From the NCBI GenBank assembly GCA_900541685.1, contig UQKM01000011.1, positions 1 through 64,000 on the forward strand: 64,000 nucleotides of DNA. Direction: 5' to 3'. The notes below the pieces were generated by a model. It did not search any database, had not been told where the DNA came from, and saw nothing but the letters and a program-made list of their open reading frames with translations. Of this stretch, positions 1 to 8,531 are shown in pieces. Positions within the stretch are counted from its first letter, which is position 1; every line of letters begins with the position of its first letter. This stretch comes from an uncultured Collinsella sp. Its GTDB lineage: Bacteria > Actinomycetota > Coriobacteriia > Coriobacteriales > Coriobacteriaceae. The position numbers and the translations under genes were made by a program.

Positions 1-69
1 GCTAGGCGGGCACTTTTACCGGGCGGCTAACCCACACAAACCCCCGAAGAGCCCCTTTTTTGGTCGGTT

Positions 70-840
70 TTACTGGAGGGTTGCGTCGATTGCCTTGACC
101 AGGGCGCTGCGCATGCCGGCGTCCTCGAGCGCAACGACGCCCTTGATGGTGGCACCACCGGGCGAGCATACGGCATCCTTCATCGCCGCAGGATGCTGGC
201 CAGCTGCAAGCTGCAGCTTTGCCGTACCCAGCACCATCTGGCTCACAATGCGATAAGCATCCGCACGCGGGATACCGTGCTTGACCGCCGCATCGCCCAG
301 GGCCTCGATTGCCATGGCGACAAACGCCGGAGCGCAACCACCCACCGTGCCGCCCACAAACAGCAGGCTTGTGTCGAGCTCGACGACAGCGCCAAGCTTA
401 CCGAGCAGGTCGAGCACCACAGCACGCTGCTCGTCGTTAAGCGTCGAAGCCTTCTCGCAGGCGATGACGCCCTCGCCCACCGAAACCGGCGTGTTGGGCA
501 CCGTCGAGATATGCGCGACGCCCGGCAGGACCTGCTCCCACTTGGCACTGTCCCAGGTCCAGGCAACCGACAGAACGACCTTTTTGGCAAGAGCGTCCTT
601 GAGCGGGGCGAATACCTTCTCGATCATGTACGGTTTGACCGCAGCGACCACGATATCGGATGCGGCGACAACCTCGGCGGCATCGTGGCAGGCGACCATG
701 CCGCGCGCCTCGCAGCGCTCAACCAGTGCGTCGTAGCGACCCGCGCAGGCGCACATGTCGCTCGCAGCTACACCGGCAGCGATCCAGCCATCGGCCATAG
801 CGCTCGCCATATTGCCAAAACCGACAAATCCAATCTTCAT
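70..840 (-). CDS. proC: pyrroline-5-carboxylate reductase
   Basis: This enzyme reduces pyrroline-5-carboxylate to proline with NAD(P)H in the last step of proline synthesis, in the cytosol. The protein begins with a Rossmann motif (MKIGFVGFGNMASAMADG) and the C-terminal half carries the family signature region around SPGGATIKGV, followed by a helical dimerisation domain. I chose the ATG at 840 because the glycine-rich strand must start near residue 1; an upstream in-frame ATG at 864 would add eight unrelated residues. At 256 aa it has normal family length. It is the last of three minus-strand genes (SPFH protein, rlmH, proC) and is separated from rlmH by about 70 bases. Confidence 0.96.
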   Translation of the reverse strand: MKIGFVGFGNMASAMADGWIAAGVAASDMCACAGRYDALVERCEARGMVACHDAAEVVAASDIVVAAVKPYMIEKVFAPLKDALAKKVVLSVAWTWDSAKWEQVLPGVAHISTVPNTPVSVGEGVIACEKASTLNDEQRAVVLDLLGKLGAVVELDTSLLFVGGTVGGCAPAFVAMAIEALGDAAVKHGIPRADAYRIVSQMVLGTAKLQLAAGQHPAAMKDAVCSPGGATIKGVVALEDAGMRSALVKAIDATLQ

Positions 841-913
841 ATCGCATAGTCCTTTCAGACACATTCCTCAAAACGAAAGGTATTGTCCCACGCCATTGTT
901 TCGTATTGCCGAC

Positions 914-1384
914 CTATTTGTGATACGGCTCGCCACGACTGATCTTGCAGGCACGGTAAATCTGCTCCAGCAGCACCACACGCGCCAGGTTATGCGGCAA
1001 GGTAATGCGTCCAAAGCTGAGCATCTCGTCGGCTCGTGCGCGCACGTCATCGCTCACGCCATCCGAACCGCCGATTACAAAGGCAATGTCGCTACTGCCT
1101 CGCAGCATAAGATCGTCGAGCCTCGCCGAGAGCTCCTCGCTCGAGCGCTCCTTGCCCTCGATAGCCAGCAGGATCACATGCGCTCGAGATGGCAAGGCGG
1201 CAAGAATCGCCGCCCCCTCCTTGTCGCGCGCGGCATCCACGCCGCCCGCCTTAGCCGGGTCGATATCGGCCACCTCGCGGATATCCACCTTGGCATAGGC
1301 ACCTAGGCGCTTGGTGTACTCAGCGCACGCGTCCTTCCAAAAGCGCTCCTTGAGCTTACCGACGCAAACGACGGTGTATTTCAC
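914..1384 (-). CDS. rlmH: 23S rRNA (pseudouridine1915-N3)-methyltransferase RlmH
   Basis: RlmH methylates pseudouridine 1915 in helix 69 of 23S rRNA using SAM. The 156-aa length is typical. The sequence shows the SPOUT-family C-terminal knot: a glycine-rich FVIGGSDGVSDDV segment, then LPHNLARVVLLEQIYRA, and the characteristic terminal GEPYHK that reaches the active site. The N-terminus (MKYTVVCVGKLKERFW) matches the family. It lies seven bases downstream of the SPFH gene stop, so the two are probably cotranscribed. Confidence 0.96.
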   Translation of the reverse strand: MKYTVVCVGKLKERFWKDACAEYTKRLGAYAKVDIREVADIDPAKAGGVDAARDKEGAAILAALPSRAHVILLAIEGKERSSEELSARLDDLMLRGSSDIAFVIGGSDGVSDDVRARADEMLSFGRITLPHNLARVVLLEQIYRACKISRGEPYHK

Positions 1385-1390
1385 GCGCGT

Positions 1391-2329
1391 CTACTCCTTC
1401 GAATGGTTTTGAACTTTGCCGGCGGCCAGCATCTGCTCGAACATCGAGGCCGACTGCGAAAAGTCGCTCGGCAGCACGACCGTCGAGGTTTTACCCGTGC
1501 GAGCGAACTCCGTCATCATCTCGGACCACTGCGTAAACATGAACAGTTGGTTGGCCTCGTCATTGCCGACACCCGTCTCCTGGATGATCTCGAGCGAATC
1601 TTTGATACCCAGCGCGATGGCCTTGCGCTGGTTGGCGATGCCCTCGCCCGCCTTTTCCATAGCCTCGGCCTCGGCGGTCGCCTCGGTGACGCGCTTGATG
1701 CGGTCGGCCTCGGCGAGCTCCTGCGCGGCAGCGCGCTTGCGCTGGGCAGCGTTGATGTCGTTCATGGAGTTCTCAACCTCGGTCGGCAGTGCGATTTTGG
1801 TGATGAGCGTCGACACGAGGGTGAAGCCGTAGGCGGCCATCTGCTCGGAAACAGTAGCGTTGACATCCTTGGCGATGTCATCCTTCTTGGCAAAGACCTC
1901 ATCGAGCGTGTAGACGGGGATGGAGGAGCGCAGGGCGTCGGTGATGAAGTCGCGCATCTGGTCGACGGGCTCCTGCAGCATGTAGTAGCTCTTGTAGATG
2001 CCCGAATCCGCCGGGCCAGCACCCATGTCATAGCTCACGTGGTACTGAGCGGAGACCTCAAGGCCAATGGTCACGTTGTCCTGAGTCTTAACGTCGATGC
2101 CAAAACCATTTTTCATGGTGCGCAGACTCACCGTGGCGGCCTTGCGGTCAATCACGGGCACCTTCATGTGGAAGCCTGCGCTAACAATGCGGTTGAACTT
2201 ACCCAAGCGCTCGATGATTACGGCGTGCTGCTGTTCAACGACATAGCAGGCGTTGGGGAGCAGGAGCAATAAAATGATGATGGGAAACAAGAGGCTCGTA
2301 AGGGCAGCGATGATACCGGAAAACAGCAT
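1391..2329 (-). CDS. SPFH / band 7 (stomatin-like) membrane protein
   Basis: This 312-aa protein has one N-terminal hydrophobic segment (about residues 4-27) followed by a band 7 domain starting at VVEQQHAVIIERLGKF and continuing through the PVIDRKAATVSLRT strand pair. An alanine/glutamate-rich helical stretch (about residues 190-240, with AAQELAEADRIKRVTEATAE) is typical of the coiled-coil region of stomatins and paraslipins, which form oligomeric membrane microdomain scaffolds. The ATG at 2329 has a GAGGAG ribosome site a few bases upstream. No partner NfeD-type protease gene lies next to it, so its specific role is unknown. Confidence 0.88.
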   Translation of the reverse strand: MLFSGIIAALTSLLFPIIILLLLLPNACYVVEQQHAVIIERLGKFNRIVSAGFHMKVPVIDRKAATVSLRTMKNGFGIDVKTQDNVTIGLEVSAQYHVSYDMGAGPADSGIYKSYYMLQEPVDQMRDFITDALRSSIPVYTLDEVFAKKDDIAKDVNATVSEQMAAYGFTLVSTLITKIALPTEVENSMNDINAAQRKRAAAQELAEADRIKRVTEATAEAEAMEKAGEGIANQRKAIALGIKDSLEIIQETGVGNDEANQLFMFTQWSEMMTEFARTGKTSTVVLPSDFSQSASMFEQMLAAGKVQNHSKE

Positions 2330-2406
2330 GGTTTCTCCTCTGATAGGCGCACATTGGCACTAGAATACCCGCACGGAGCGGCCGCGTGACACTAACAAGA
2401 GGGTCC

Positions 2407-2625
2407 GTGGTCAAAAAAAGCCAAATATGAGTACTGTTACCAGTTTAGTAGCAGCGTATTTGGGTCAAACTCGCCTCCTTGAACCCGAGGTCTATCGAAA
2501 TTACTTCAAATTGTCTCAAGGTTGAGCCAAATTAGCGTACATCTGTTGCGTAAAATGAGCAAAAATGGCTTCGTGAAATGTCTCTATTTTCGTGCCAGTA
2601 CTCATATTTGCCACTTTTTGACCAC
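2407..2625. repeat. MITE-like element with about 31-bp terminal inverted repeats
   Basis: The ends at 2407-2440 and 2592-2625 are near-perfect inverted copies, both reading GTGGTCAAAAA inward and sharing CAAATATGAGTACTG. The interior (about 150 bases) is AT-richer than the surroundings, has no credible gene, and contains a second weaker inverted pair (AGCGTATTTGGGTCAA against a reversed ACGCTAATTTGGCTCAA). The size and structure fit a non-autonomous palindromic element. No obvious target-site duplication is visible. Confidence 0.6.
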
Positions 2626-2678
2626 AGGGGCATCTACCGCGCGAAATCGATAGGTCAAATCTGCCAAAAACGACCCGT

Positions 2679-2732
2679 AAAAAAACTCCCATTGCTGGGA
2701 ACTCTTTCATTTAATGATGCGGGCGAAAGGAC
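2679..2732 (-). repeat. decayed duplicate of the tRNA-Leu 3' end and terminator
   Basis: These 54 bases repeat 2867-2920 with a handful of differences. They contain the acceptor 3' half of tRNA-Leu (GCGGGCGAAAGGAC on the + strand) and the terminator hairpin. The copy has lost the encoded CCA (it reads TCA) and its hairpin has mismatches, so it is the decayed copy. It lies 188 bases from the intact copy. Confidence 0.8.
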
Positions 2733-2866
2733 GTCCGTGTATCCGCTTCGCGGATCCGCACCGGCTTCGCCCGCCTGCCGGCGGACTCGCCAGCTCGCTA
2801 AAACGCTCCGCGTTTTCTTGACGCTCGCTCCTTCGCAGGTTCAAGTCCCCGCGATGAGCCCATAAC
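2733..2866. repeat. hairpin-rich insert between the two tRNA-Leu 3' ends
   Basis: This 134-base GC-rich stretch contains successive short hairpins, including ATCCGCTTCGCGGAT and AAAACGCTCCGCGTTTT. It ends with GGTTCAAGTCC, the T-loop sequence of the neighbouring tRNA-Leu, in inverted orientation. The same order of elements occurs in the insert at 8844-8962 beside tRNA-Phe, so the two appear to belong to one family. No coding signal is visible. Confidence 0.65.
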
Positions 2867-2892
2867 AAAAAAGCTCCCATTGCTGGGAGCTC
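2866..2892 (-). terminator. intrinsic terminator of tRNA-Leu
   Basis: On the minus strand AGCTCCCA and TGGGAGCT form an eight-base stem around a four-base GCAA loop, followed by a run of six T residues. It lies about ten bases past the tRNA 3' end. Confidence 0.9.
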
Positions 2893-2902
2893 TTTCATTT
2901 AA

Positions 2903-2989
2903 TGGTGCGGGCGAAAGGACTTGAACCTTCATGGGGTTGCCCCCATACGGACCTGAACCGTACGCGTCTGCCAATTCCGCCACGCCCGC
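2903..2989 (-). tRNA. tRNA-Leu (anticodon CAG)
   Basis: The 87-base gene has acceptor arms GCGGGCG and CGCCCGC, discriminator A and an encoded CCA. The anticodon stem-loop is TACGG-TTCAGGT-CCGTA, giving CAG. A variable arm (GGGGGCAACCCC region) marks a class II tRNA, and the T-arm carries GGTTCAAGTCC. It is followed by an intrinsic terminator and then by a partial duplicate of its own 3' end. Confidence 0.97.
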
Positions 2990-3000
2990 GTGCAGGAATT

Positions 3001-3029
3001 AGAATAACGGAGCGCCGCCGCGAACGCAA
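3001..3029 (-). promoter_or_regulatory. promoter of tRNA-Leu
   Basis: Reading the minus strand, TTGCGT and TATTCT are separated by 17 bases, and the -10 box ends 11 bases before the tRNA. The box arrangement and the spacer end (GCTCCGT) match the tRNA-Val promoter at 50056-50084. Confidence 0.75.
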
Positions 3030-3032
3030 GAA

Positions 3033-3950
3033 CTATTTTTGGAAAAGTTTGCAGGCATTTTCCCAAGCGGCCCGAGCGATTGCTTCGGCGTCCTCGCCGG
3101 TACGATCGACGCGGTCGTTGACCAGCGCGTTTGCCGTGATGGAAATCATTGCAGGCTCGCACTCAAGACCGCGAATGGGCTCCGGCGCCATATAGGGACA
3201 ATCCGTCTCGAACAAAATACGATCGAGCGGGGTTGCCGCGAATGCCTCGCGCACGTCGTCGTTGCGCTTAAAGGTAGCCGCTCCGCCATAGGCGATGTAA
3301 CAACCCAAATCCACAAAGCGCTCCATCGTGGCTCGGTCCTCGCCAAAGCAGTGCAGCACGCAACCGGCCTGGGGCACGCCGACCTCGCGCAACACGTTGT
3401 AGGCGTCCACATGCGAGGTGCGCTCCTCGTCCGTGTCCTCATGACGCAGATGCAGCTCTACCGGCACATTGCGGCGTACGGCAACCTCAAGTTGGCGCGC
3501 CATACAGTCGATCTGCACGTCGTGGGGCGCCGGCGCAATATCGTCGTCATAATCCATGTGGTAGTCCAAACCGATCTCGCCAATACCGACACACAAAGGG
3601 TCGTCGAGCGCAGCAACAACCTGCGCGTGGATGTCGTCGGTATAGTTCGGCGCGCCATACGGATGCACACCGGCGAGATACTTGACCTGCGGAATATCCC
3701 GCATCGGCAGGATCTCGCGAACCAGCCAGTCGCTATAGTCCGCCACGCTGCGCTTATCGGCAATGGGGTCGAAGACCGTCACCAACAAGTCAATGCCCGC
3801 TTCCTTGGCACGCTCGAGCGTCTCGGGCACTTCCTTGCTCCAAAATGAGAGCAGGTGCGCATGCGTATCGGCAAGCGGCGCCAGCGGCACCGGGCAGGCC
3901 ACCGTTTTCTTCTTTTTGGTAAACGTCACGCGTTCGACATTAGGCGTCAT
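3033..3950 (-). CDS. TatD family metal-dependent hydrolase
   Basis: TatD enzymes are metal-dependent nucleases or hydrolases with a TIM barrel. The 305-aa protein has the expected metal ligands: HAH in LADTHAHLLSFW, glutamate in GEIGLDYHMD, histidine in LHLRHED and LHCFGED, and aspartate in FETDCPYMAPEP. It starts 11 bases inside the end of rsmA, so the two are translationally linked, an arrangement common in bacteria. A basic N-terminal stretch (FTKKKKTVACPVP) precedes the domain and is unusual for the family. Confidence 0.93.
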   Translation of the reverse strand: MTPNVERVTFTKKKKTVACPVPLAPLADTHAHLLSFWSKEVPETLERAKEAGIDLLVTVFDPIADKRSVADYSDWLVREILPMRDIPQVKYLAGVHPYGAPNYTDDIHAQVVAALDDPLCVGIGEIGLDYHMDYDDDIAPAPHDVQIDCMARQLEVAVRRNVPVELHLRHEDTDEERTSHVDAYNVLREVGVPQAGCVLHCFGEDRATMERFVDLGCYIAYGGAATFKRNDDVREAFAATPLDRILFETDCPYMAPEPIRGLECEPAMISITANALVNDRVDRTGEDAEAIARAAWENACKLFQK

Positions 3951-4800
3951 GTATTAGCTCCTGAGCCAAGCGGACAAAGGCGGCGACGTCGAGCGTCTCG
4001 GCGCGCGTGGTAGGTGCGATACCGCAATCCTCAAAGGCGGCATCGAGAACATCCTTGGCAAAGCCGTTGGCGCTCATGGAATTGCGGATGGTCTTGCGGC
4101 GCTGAGCAAACGCAGCGTCAATTACACGGGCCACAAACTCGCGATCGAGCTCCTCGGGCACTACGCCTTCAACACGATCGATGCGTACTACGGCCGAGTC
4201 CACATGCGGCGCCGGCATAAAGCAGCGCGGCGGCACCTCAAAGCGCCCCGTCACCTGCGCATACAAGCCAAGCTTTGCCGTGTAGCCGCCATAAGTCTTG
4301 TTGCCCGGCGTTGCGGCAATACGATCTGCAACTTCCCTTTGCACCATGACGACAGCGCGCTTAAGCGCGGGCATCGTCTGGAAGAACTGAAGGATGATCG
4401 TCGCCGCCACGTTATAGGGCAGATTCGCGACAAACACCGTGGGCTCACCACCGGCGGCCTGCTCAATCTGCTCCGGCGTCACCTTGAGCGCATCGCCCAT
4501 GATAAAGCGGAAGTTGGCATAGTCGGCGGCGTGGGCATCGAGCACCGGCTCAAGCTCGGAATCGGCCTCAATGGACGTAACGCACGCCGCTTCCTGCAGC
4601 AACGCAAGTGTCAACGTACCGCAACCTGGACCCACCTCGAGTACGCGCTCGTCACCTGCAAGCTCGGCAAGCTCGCAGATACGTTCGATCACATGATTGT
4701 CGATTAGAAAGTTCTGGCCCAGGCGATGCTTGGTCGCAAGGCCAAACTCCTCCAGCAGCTCCCTGGTGGCCGTGGGGTTTGCCAAAGGCGAAGTTGTCAT
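3940..4800 (-). CDS. rsmA: 16S rRNA (adenine1518/1519-N6)-dimethyltransferase
   Basis: RsmA (KsgA) dimethylates two adjacent adenines in the helix 45 loop of 16S rRNA during small-subunit maturation. The 286-aa protein has HRLGQNFLIDN at its N-terminus, the SAM-binding loop VLEVGPGCGTLTLAL and the catalytic NLPYNVA motif. The C-terminal domain (FAQRRKTIRNSMS) is complete. It overlaps the tatD gene downstream and lies about 110 bases beyond the end of metG. Confidence 0.97.
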   Translation of the reverse strand: MTTSPLANPTATRELLEEFGLATKHRLGQNFLIDNHVIERICELAELAGDERVLEVGPGCGTLTLALLQEAACVTSIEADSELEPVLDAHAADYANFRFIMGDALKVTPEQIEQAAGGEPTVFVANLPYNVAATIILQFFQTMPALKRAVVMVQREVADRIAATPGNKTYGGYTAKLGLYAQVTGRFEVPPRCFMPAPHVDSAVVRIDRVEGVVPEELDREFVARVIDAAFAQRRKTIRNSMSANGFAKDVLDAAFEDCGIAPTTRAETLDVAAFVRLAQELIHDA

Positions 4801-4835
4801 GGTTGCCTCCTTAGCATGATGGCGGCGTCTTGAAA

Positions 4836-4867
4836 CAAAAGGGCATGGACCGTGGCGGCCATGCCCT
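4836..4867 (-). terminator. intrinsic terminator of metG
   Basis: On the minus strand AAGGGCATGG and CCATGCCCTT form a ten-base stem around a nine-base loop and run into TTTTGTTT. It lies between the metG stop and the rsmA start. Confidence 0.85.
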
Positions 4868-4910
4868 TACAGCTAAACAGCAAATTGCCGATATGGCGCT
4901 CGCGCGGTCT

Positions 4911-6512
4911 CTACGCCAGACGCGGGAACAGCGGATCGCCCTTCTCGACGGGCTGACCGCCGGCAAGCAGGCCCCAAGTGCAAATGCCCTTGAGGTCGTC
5001 GCTCGCGGCCTCGCCCTCACAGGACAGGCGGCGCAGGGCCTCGGCAGAGGTCTGAGGCATGAGCGGCATCAGCAGGTGAGCGGCAATGCGGATGGCCTCG
5101 AGCAGGTTGTAGATCACAAACGCCAGCTCGTCAGCCTTGGCCTCGTCCTTGGCAAGTGCCCAAGGCTCGGAGTCCTCGATGTAGTGGTTGGCGGCGTGGA
5201 TGAGCTCCATGACCTCGTCCTTGGCTCCGCCGTAATCGAGCACGTCCATCTTGGCCATGTAGCGCTCGACCAGGCCGTCGGCGATCTTTGCCAGCGGGTT
5301 GTCGAACGCATCGAACGATGCGGGCTTGGCGGGTGCGCAGCCGTCAAAGTACTTGCCGCTCATGTTGAGCGAACGCGAGATGAGGTTGCCCCAGCTGTTG
5401 GCCAGGTCGGCGTTGTAGACCTGCTCCATGCGATCGAAGCTGATGGCGCCGTCGGTGCCGGGGACGACGTCGGTCATAAAGTAGTAGCGATAGCCCTCGA
5501 CGCCCAGCATGTCGATAACGTCCTGCGGAGCGATAGCGTTGCCGCGGCTCTTGGACATCTTCTCGGCCTTGCCGGTCTCGGCATTGCGCACGGTCAGGAA
5601 GCCGTGGGCAAAAACGTGCTCGGGCAGGGCCTCGCCGATGGCCATGAGCATGGCGGGCCAAATGACGCAGTGGAAGCGGATGATGTCCTTACCCACGATG
5701 TGGAACTGCGCGGGCCAGCGATAGGCCAGCTCGGCACGCGCCTCGTCGGTATCGACACCGTAGCCGACGGCCGTCATATAGTTGAGCAGCGCATCGAACC
5801 ACACGTAGGTCACGTGGCCCTCGTCAAACGGGACCTGAATGCCCCAGTCAAAGCTCGTGCGGCTCACGGAAAGGTCGTTAAGGCCGCCCTCGACAAAGCT
5901 GCGCACCTCGTTCATGCGGAACGCAGGCTCGACAAAGTCGGGATGCTCGTCATAGAGCTTGAGCAGCTTGTCCTGGAAGGCGGAAAGCTTAAAGAAGTAG
6001 GACTCCTCCTGCACGCGCTCAAGCGGACGGTGGCAGTCGGGGCACAGGTGCTGGCCGACGCTGCCGTACTCCTCGTCGCCCTTCTGGACCTGCGTATCGG
6101 TGAAGTAGGTCTCGTCAGGCACGCAATACCAGCCGTCGTAGCTGCCCTTATACAGGTAACCGGACTCCTTCATGCGCTCCCACAGGTACTGCACGGCATG
6201 ATGCTGGCGCGGCTCGGTGGTGCGGATGAAGTCGTCGTTGGAAATCTCGAGCTTGCTCCAAAGCTCCTTGAAGTGCGGGGCCTGGCTGTCGGTCCACTCC
6301 TGCGGCGTCATACCATGCTTGGCTGCGGCCTCGGCGACCTTCTCGCCGTGCTCGTCCATGCCGGTCAGGAACTTGACGTTATAGCCGGCGGAGCGGCGAT
6401 AGCGAGCCTGAACGTCGGCGATGATGGTGGAATAAGCCGTGCCCAGGTGCGGATCGGCGTTGACGTAGTAGATGGGCGTCGTGATAAAGAACGAAGGCTT
6501 GCTTTGATCCAT
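4911..6512 (-). CDS. metG: methionyl-tRNA synthetase
   Basis: The enzyme charges tRNA-Met. It is a class I synthetase of 533 aa: the HIGH motif appears as PHLGTAY near residue 18, the KMSKS loop as EKMSKSRGNAI, and a zinc-knuckle segment as HLCPDCHRP. It ends after the anticodon-binding helical domain without the C-terminal EMAP-like dimerisation domain found in longer forms. The ATG at 6512 gives the expected N-terminus (PSFFITTPIYYVNADPHLG). It follows rsmI by about 70 bases. Confidence 0.97.
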   Translation of the reverse strand: MDQSKPSFFITTPIYYVNADPHLGTAYSTIIADVQARYRRSAGYNVKFLTGMDEHGEKVAEAAAKHGMTPQEWTDSQAPHFKELWSKLEISNDDFIRTTEPRQHHAVQYLWERMKESGYLYKGSYDGWYCVPDETYFTDTQVQKGDEEYGSVGQHLCPDCHRPLERVQEESYFFKLSAFQDKLLKLYDEHPDFVEPAFRMNEVRSFVEGGLNDLSVSRTSFDWGIQVPFDEGHVTYVWFDALLNYMTAVGYGVDTDEARAELAYRWPAQFHIVGKDIIRFHCVIWPAMLMAIGEALPEHVFAHGFLTVRNAETGKAEKMSKSRGNAIAPQDVIDMLGVEGYRYYFMTDVVPGTDGAISFDRMEQVYNADLANSWGNLISRSLNMSGKYFDGCAPAKPASFDAFDNPLAKIADGLVERYMAKMDVLDYGGAKDEVMELIHAANHYIEDSEPWALAKDEAKADELAFVIYNLLEAIRIAAHLLMPLMPQTSAEALRRLSCEGEAASDDLKGICTWGLLAGGQPVEKGDPLFPRLA

Positions 6513-6581
6513 GGGGTTTGTCCTCCAGAAAAACGTTGCATACAGGGGATGATTCTAGCGCAAGGGCTGGATATCCTCCAT

Positions 6582-7460
6582 CTATTGCATATCGAGCACC
6601 ATGGCATAGACATCGCGCTTGCGGCGCGAATACTTCTGAGACAGGCGCTTGGCCACCGCAGACGCGGGCTCCCCCTCCTCGAGCGCGGCGCGGATATCCT
6701 CGCGCAGGGCCTCGTCGGGATCCGCTGCCGTGGCGCCGACCGGCACGATACCGGCCTCCTCATCCTCGCTCGGTGGCGCGATGACCAGCGCAATCTCGCC
6801 CTTTACCTCGCCGCGAGCACGCAGCTCCTCGGCAAGCTGGTCAGCGGGCCCGCGCAAGACCTCCTCGTGCAGCTTGGTGAGTTCGCGGCAGACGGCAACC
6901 TCACGCTGGGGAAAGACCTCCGCCACGGCCTCGAGCGTCGCCACGATGCGATGTGGAGACTCGTAGAAGATGAGTGCGCCGGGCACCACGGCAAGGCGCT
7001 GCAAACGGCGCACACGGTCGCCGTGCTTTCGGCCCAAAAAGCCCTCGAAGAAAAAATGCTCGCAGGGAATGCCGGACGAAACAAGCGCCGTGACGCAAGC
7101 AGAGGGCCCAGGAATAACTTCGACGGGCACATCGGCCTCACGCGCCGCCTCGATCAGCGCCTGGCCGGGATCGGACACGCTCGGCATGCCGGCGTCCGAG
7201 GCAAAGGCGAGGGTCTCCCCCGCCAGCAGACGGTCGACCAGGCCGGCAGCGCGGCTAGCGATCACATTCTCGTCGCAACGGACAAGCGGCTTGGAAATGC
7301 CCAGGTGCATCAGCAGCTTTGACGTCACACGCGTGTCTTCGCAGCAGATGACATCGGCAGCGGCAAAGGCCTCGCCAACGCGCGGGGACAGGTCACCCAG
7401 GTTGCCGATGGGCGTGCCGACCACATAGAGTTTGCCCGTATGGGCGCTGTTTTGCGTCAT
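6582..7460 (-). CDS. rsmI: 16S rRNA (cytidine1402-2'-O)-methyltransferase
   Basis: RsmI adds the 2'-O-methyl group to C1402 in the ribosomal P site. The 292-aa protein shows the tetrapyrrole-methylase fold motifs: LYVVGTPIGNLGDLSPR at the N-terminus, CCEDTRVTSKLL, then AFASDAGMPSVSDPG and the VEVIPGPSA loop. The C-terminal extension ends with the KRLSQKYSRRKRDVY segment usual for RsmI. It begins six bases after the stop of the GH5-like gene. Confidence 0.96.
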   Translation of the reverse strand: MTQNSAHTGKLYVVGTPIGNLGDLSPRVGEAFAAADVICCEDTRVTSKLLMHLGISKPLVRCDENVIASRAAGLVDRLLAGETLAFASDAGMPSVSDPGQALIEAAREADVPVEVIPGPSACVTALVSSGIPCEHFFFEGFLGRKHGDRVRRLQRLAVVPGALIFYESPHRIVATLEAVAEVFPQREVAVCRELTKLHEEVLRGPADQLAEELRARGEVKGEIALVIAPPSEDEEAGIVPVGATAADPDEALREDIRAALEEGEPASAVAKRLSQKYSRRKRDVYAMVLDMQ

Positions 7461-7466
7461 ATCAAC

Positions 7467-8531
7467 CTATTCAATCATGCCGCGCTCGAGCGTACCGAGC
7501 GCCGCGCGGGCGTCCCATGCTGCAATGCGCTTCTCGGTCTTCCACGTTTGGAAGAACCAACCGGCAGCCGGCGCAAACGAAGCCAGCTGGTTGGCGATAA
7601 ACACGCGCTCGTAGGCATTGCGGCCCTCGGGCGTAACCGACGAGTTGGCAAAGATCGCCGCGCCCGACCATTCGCCCACCAGCACGGGGAACCCAGTCGA
7701 AATCGCTTCTTTAAGCTCGCGCTTGTTACGCGAAATCGCCGTCGTCAGCCCGCGAGGGCTCGTGATGTCGAGCGCATACTCGTCGCGGTAATGGTACAGG
7801 TGAAGGTCCATGTAGACGTTCTTGTACTTGGCGCCGCGCATAAAATGCTTCCACTCGCTGGGATGCCCCGACGACGAGAAGACGACGATCTTATCCTCGG
7901 GCATATACGAACGGACGAGCTCGTAGGCATCGCGATAGAAATTGCGCAGGTAGTGAGCAGGAATGCCATCCGTCATGGTGAAGAGGCTCTTGCGAACGCT
8001 CATCTGCGGCGTGTCCAGCAGCTCAATGCCCAGCAGGCTCTCGGCCTCGCCATAGCGATCGGCCAAGCGCTCGAGCACGTCGAGTGCGACATGACGGCCG
8101 TTGGTGGACGAATGCCACTCGGCAACAACCTCCGGCGTGGTGGGCGAATCGTTGGAATCGCCCTGGCCACCGGGCACGGTTGCCAGATCGAGCAGCACGC
8201 GGATGTCGTACTTGGCAGCCCACTCAATTGCGCGGTCGATGTAATCGACAACCGATATGTAGGAGGCATCGGACTCCTGTGAGCCAAAGGCATACCAGGG
8301 CACCGGCAGACGCACGGCATTGAGACCGATCTGCGCCATGCGGCGAAAATCGTCCTCGCTCACAAACGTCTCGTAATGGCGGCGCATGCGCTCGTTATAG
8401 GCGGCGGTACCCATGGCCTCCTGTAGCTCAGCCGCGTTGGATGCACCGGTCGCCGCGTACAGCGACGGGGTCACCCAAGGCTCGGGAATAAACCAGCCAG
8501 AGAGATTAACGCCGAGTATCCTCTCCATCAC
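7467..8531 (-). CDS. GH5-like glycoside hydrolase (cellulase / exo-glucanase fold), acid-base residue altered
   Basis: The 354-aa protein resembles GH5 (beta-8/alpha-8) exo-beta-1,3-glucanases: GVNLSGWFIPEPW at the start, IGLNAVRLPVPW in the second strand, and VGEWSGA containing the expected nucleophile glutamate near the C-terminus. No signal peptide is seen, so it is probably cytoplasmic. The strand that should carry the catalytic acid, usually a Asn-Glu-Pro triplet, reads LLGIELLDTPQM, so the triplet is Asp-Thr-Pro. The protein may therefore be inactive or work by another mechanism. It is the first gene of a run with rsmI and metG. Confidence 0.8.
   Translation of the reverse strand: MMERILGVNLSGWFIPEPWVTPSLYAATGASNAAELQEAMGTAAYNERMRRHYETFVSEDDFRRMAQIGLNAVRLPVPWYAFGSQESDASYISVVDYIDRAIEWAAKYDIRVLLDLATVPGGQGDSNDSPTTPEVVAEWHSSTNGRHVALDVLERLADRYGEAESLLGIELLDTPQMSVRKSLFTMTDGIPAHYLRNFYRDAYELVRSYMPEDKIVVFSSSGHPSEWKHFMRGAKYKNVYMDLHLYHYRDEYALDITSPRGLTTAISRNKRELKEAISTGFPVLVGEWSGAAIFANSSVTPEGRNAYERVFIANQLASFAPAAGWFFQTWKTEKRIAAWDARAALGTLERGMIE

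Noticed and set aside
2707..3195. Several short frames across tRNA-Leu
   Set aside because: They translate the tRNA, its terminator and the hairpin insert.
4830..7322. 830-codon open frame on the + strand opposite metG and rsmI
   Set aside because: High G+C antisense shadow; metG and rsmI on the other strand carry all expected motifs, and the shadow translation is histidine- and arginine-rich with no family features.
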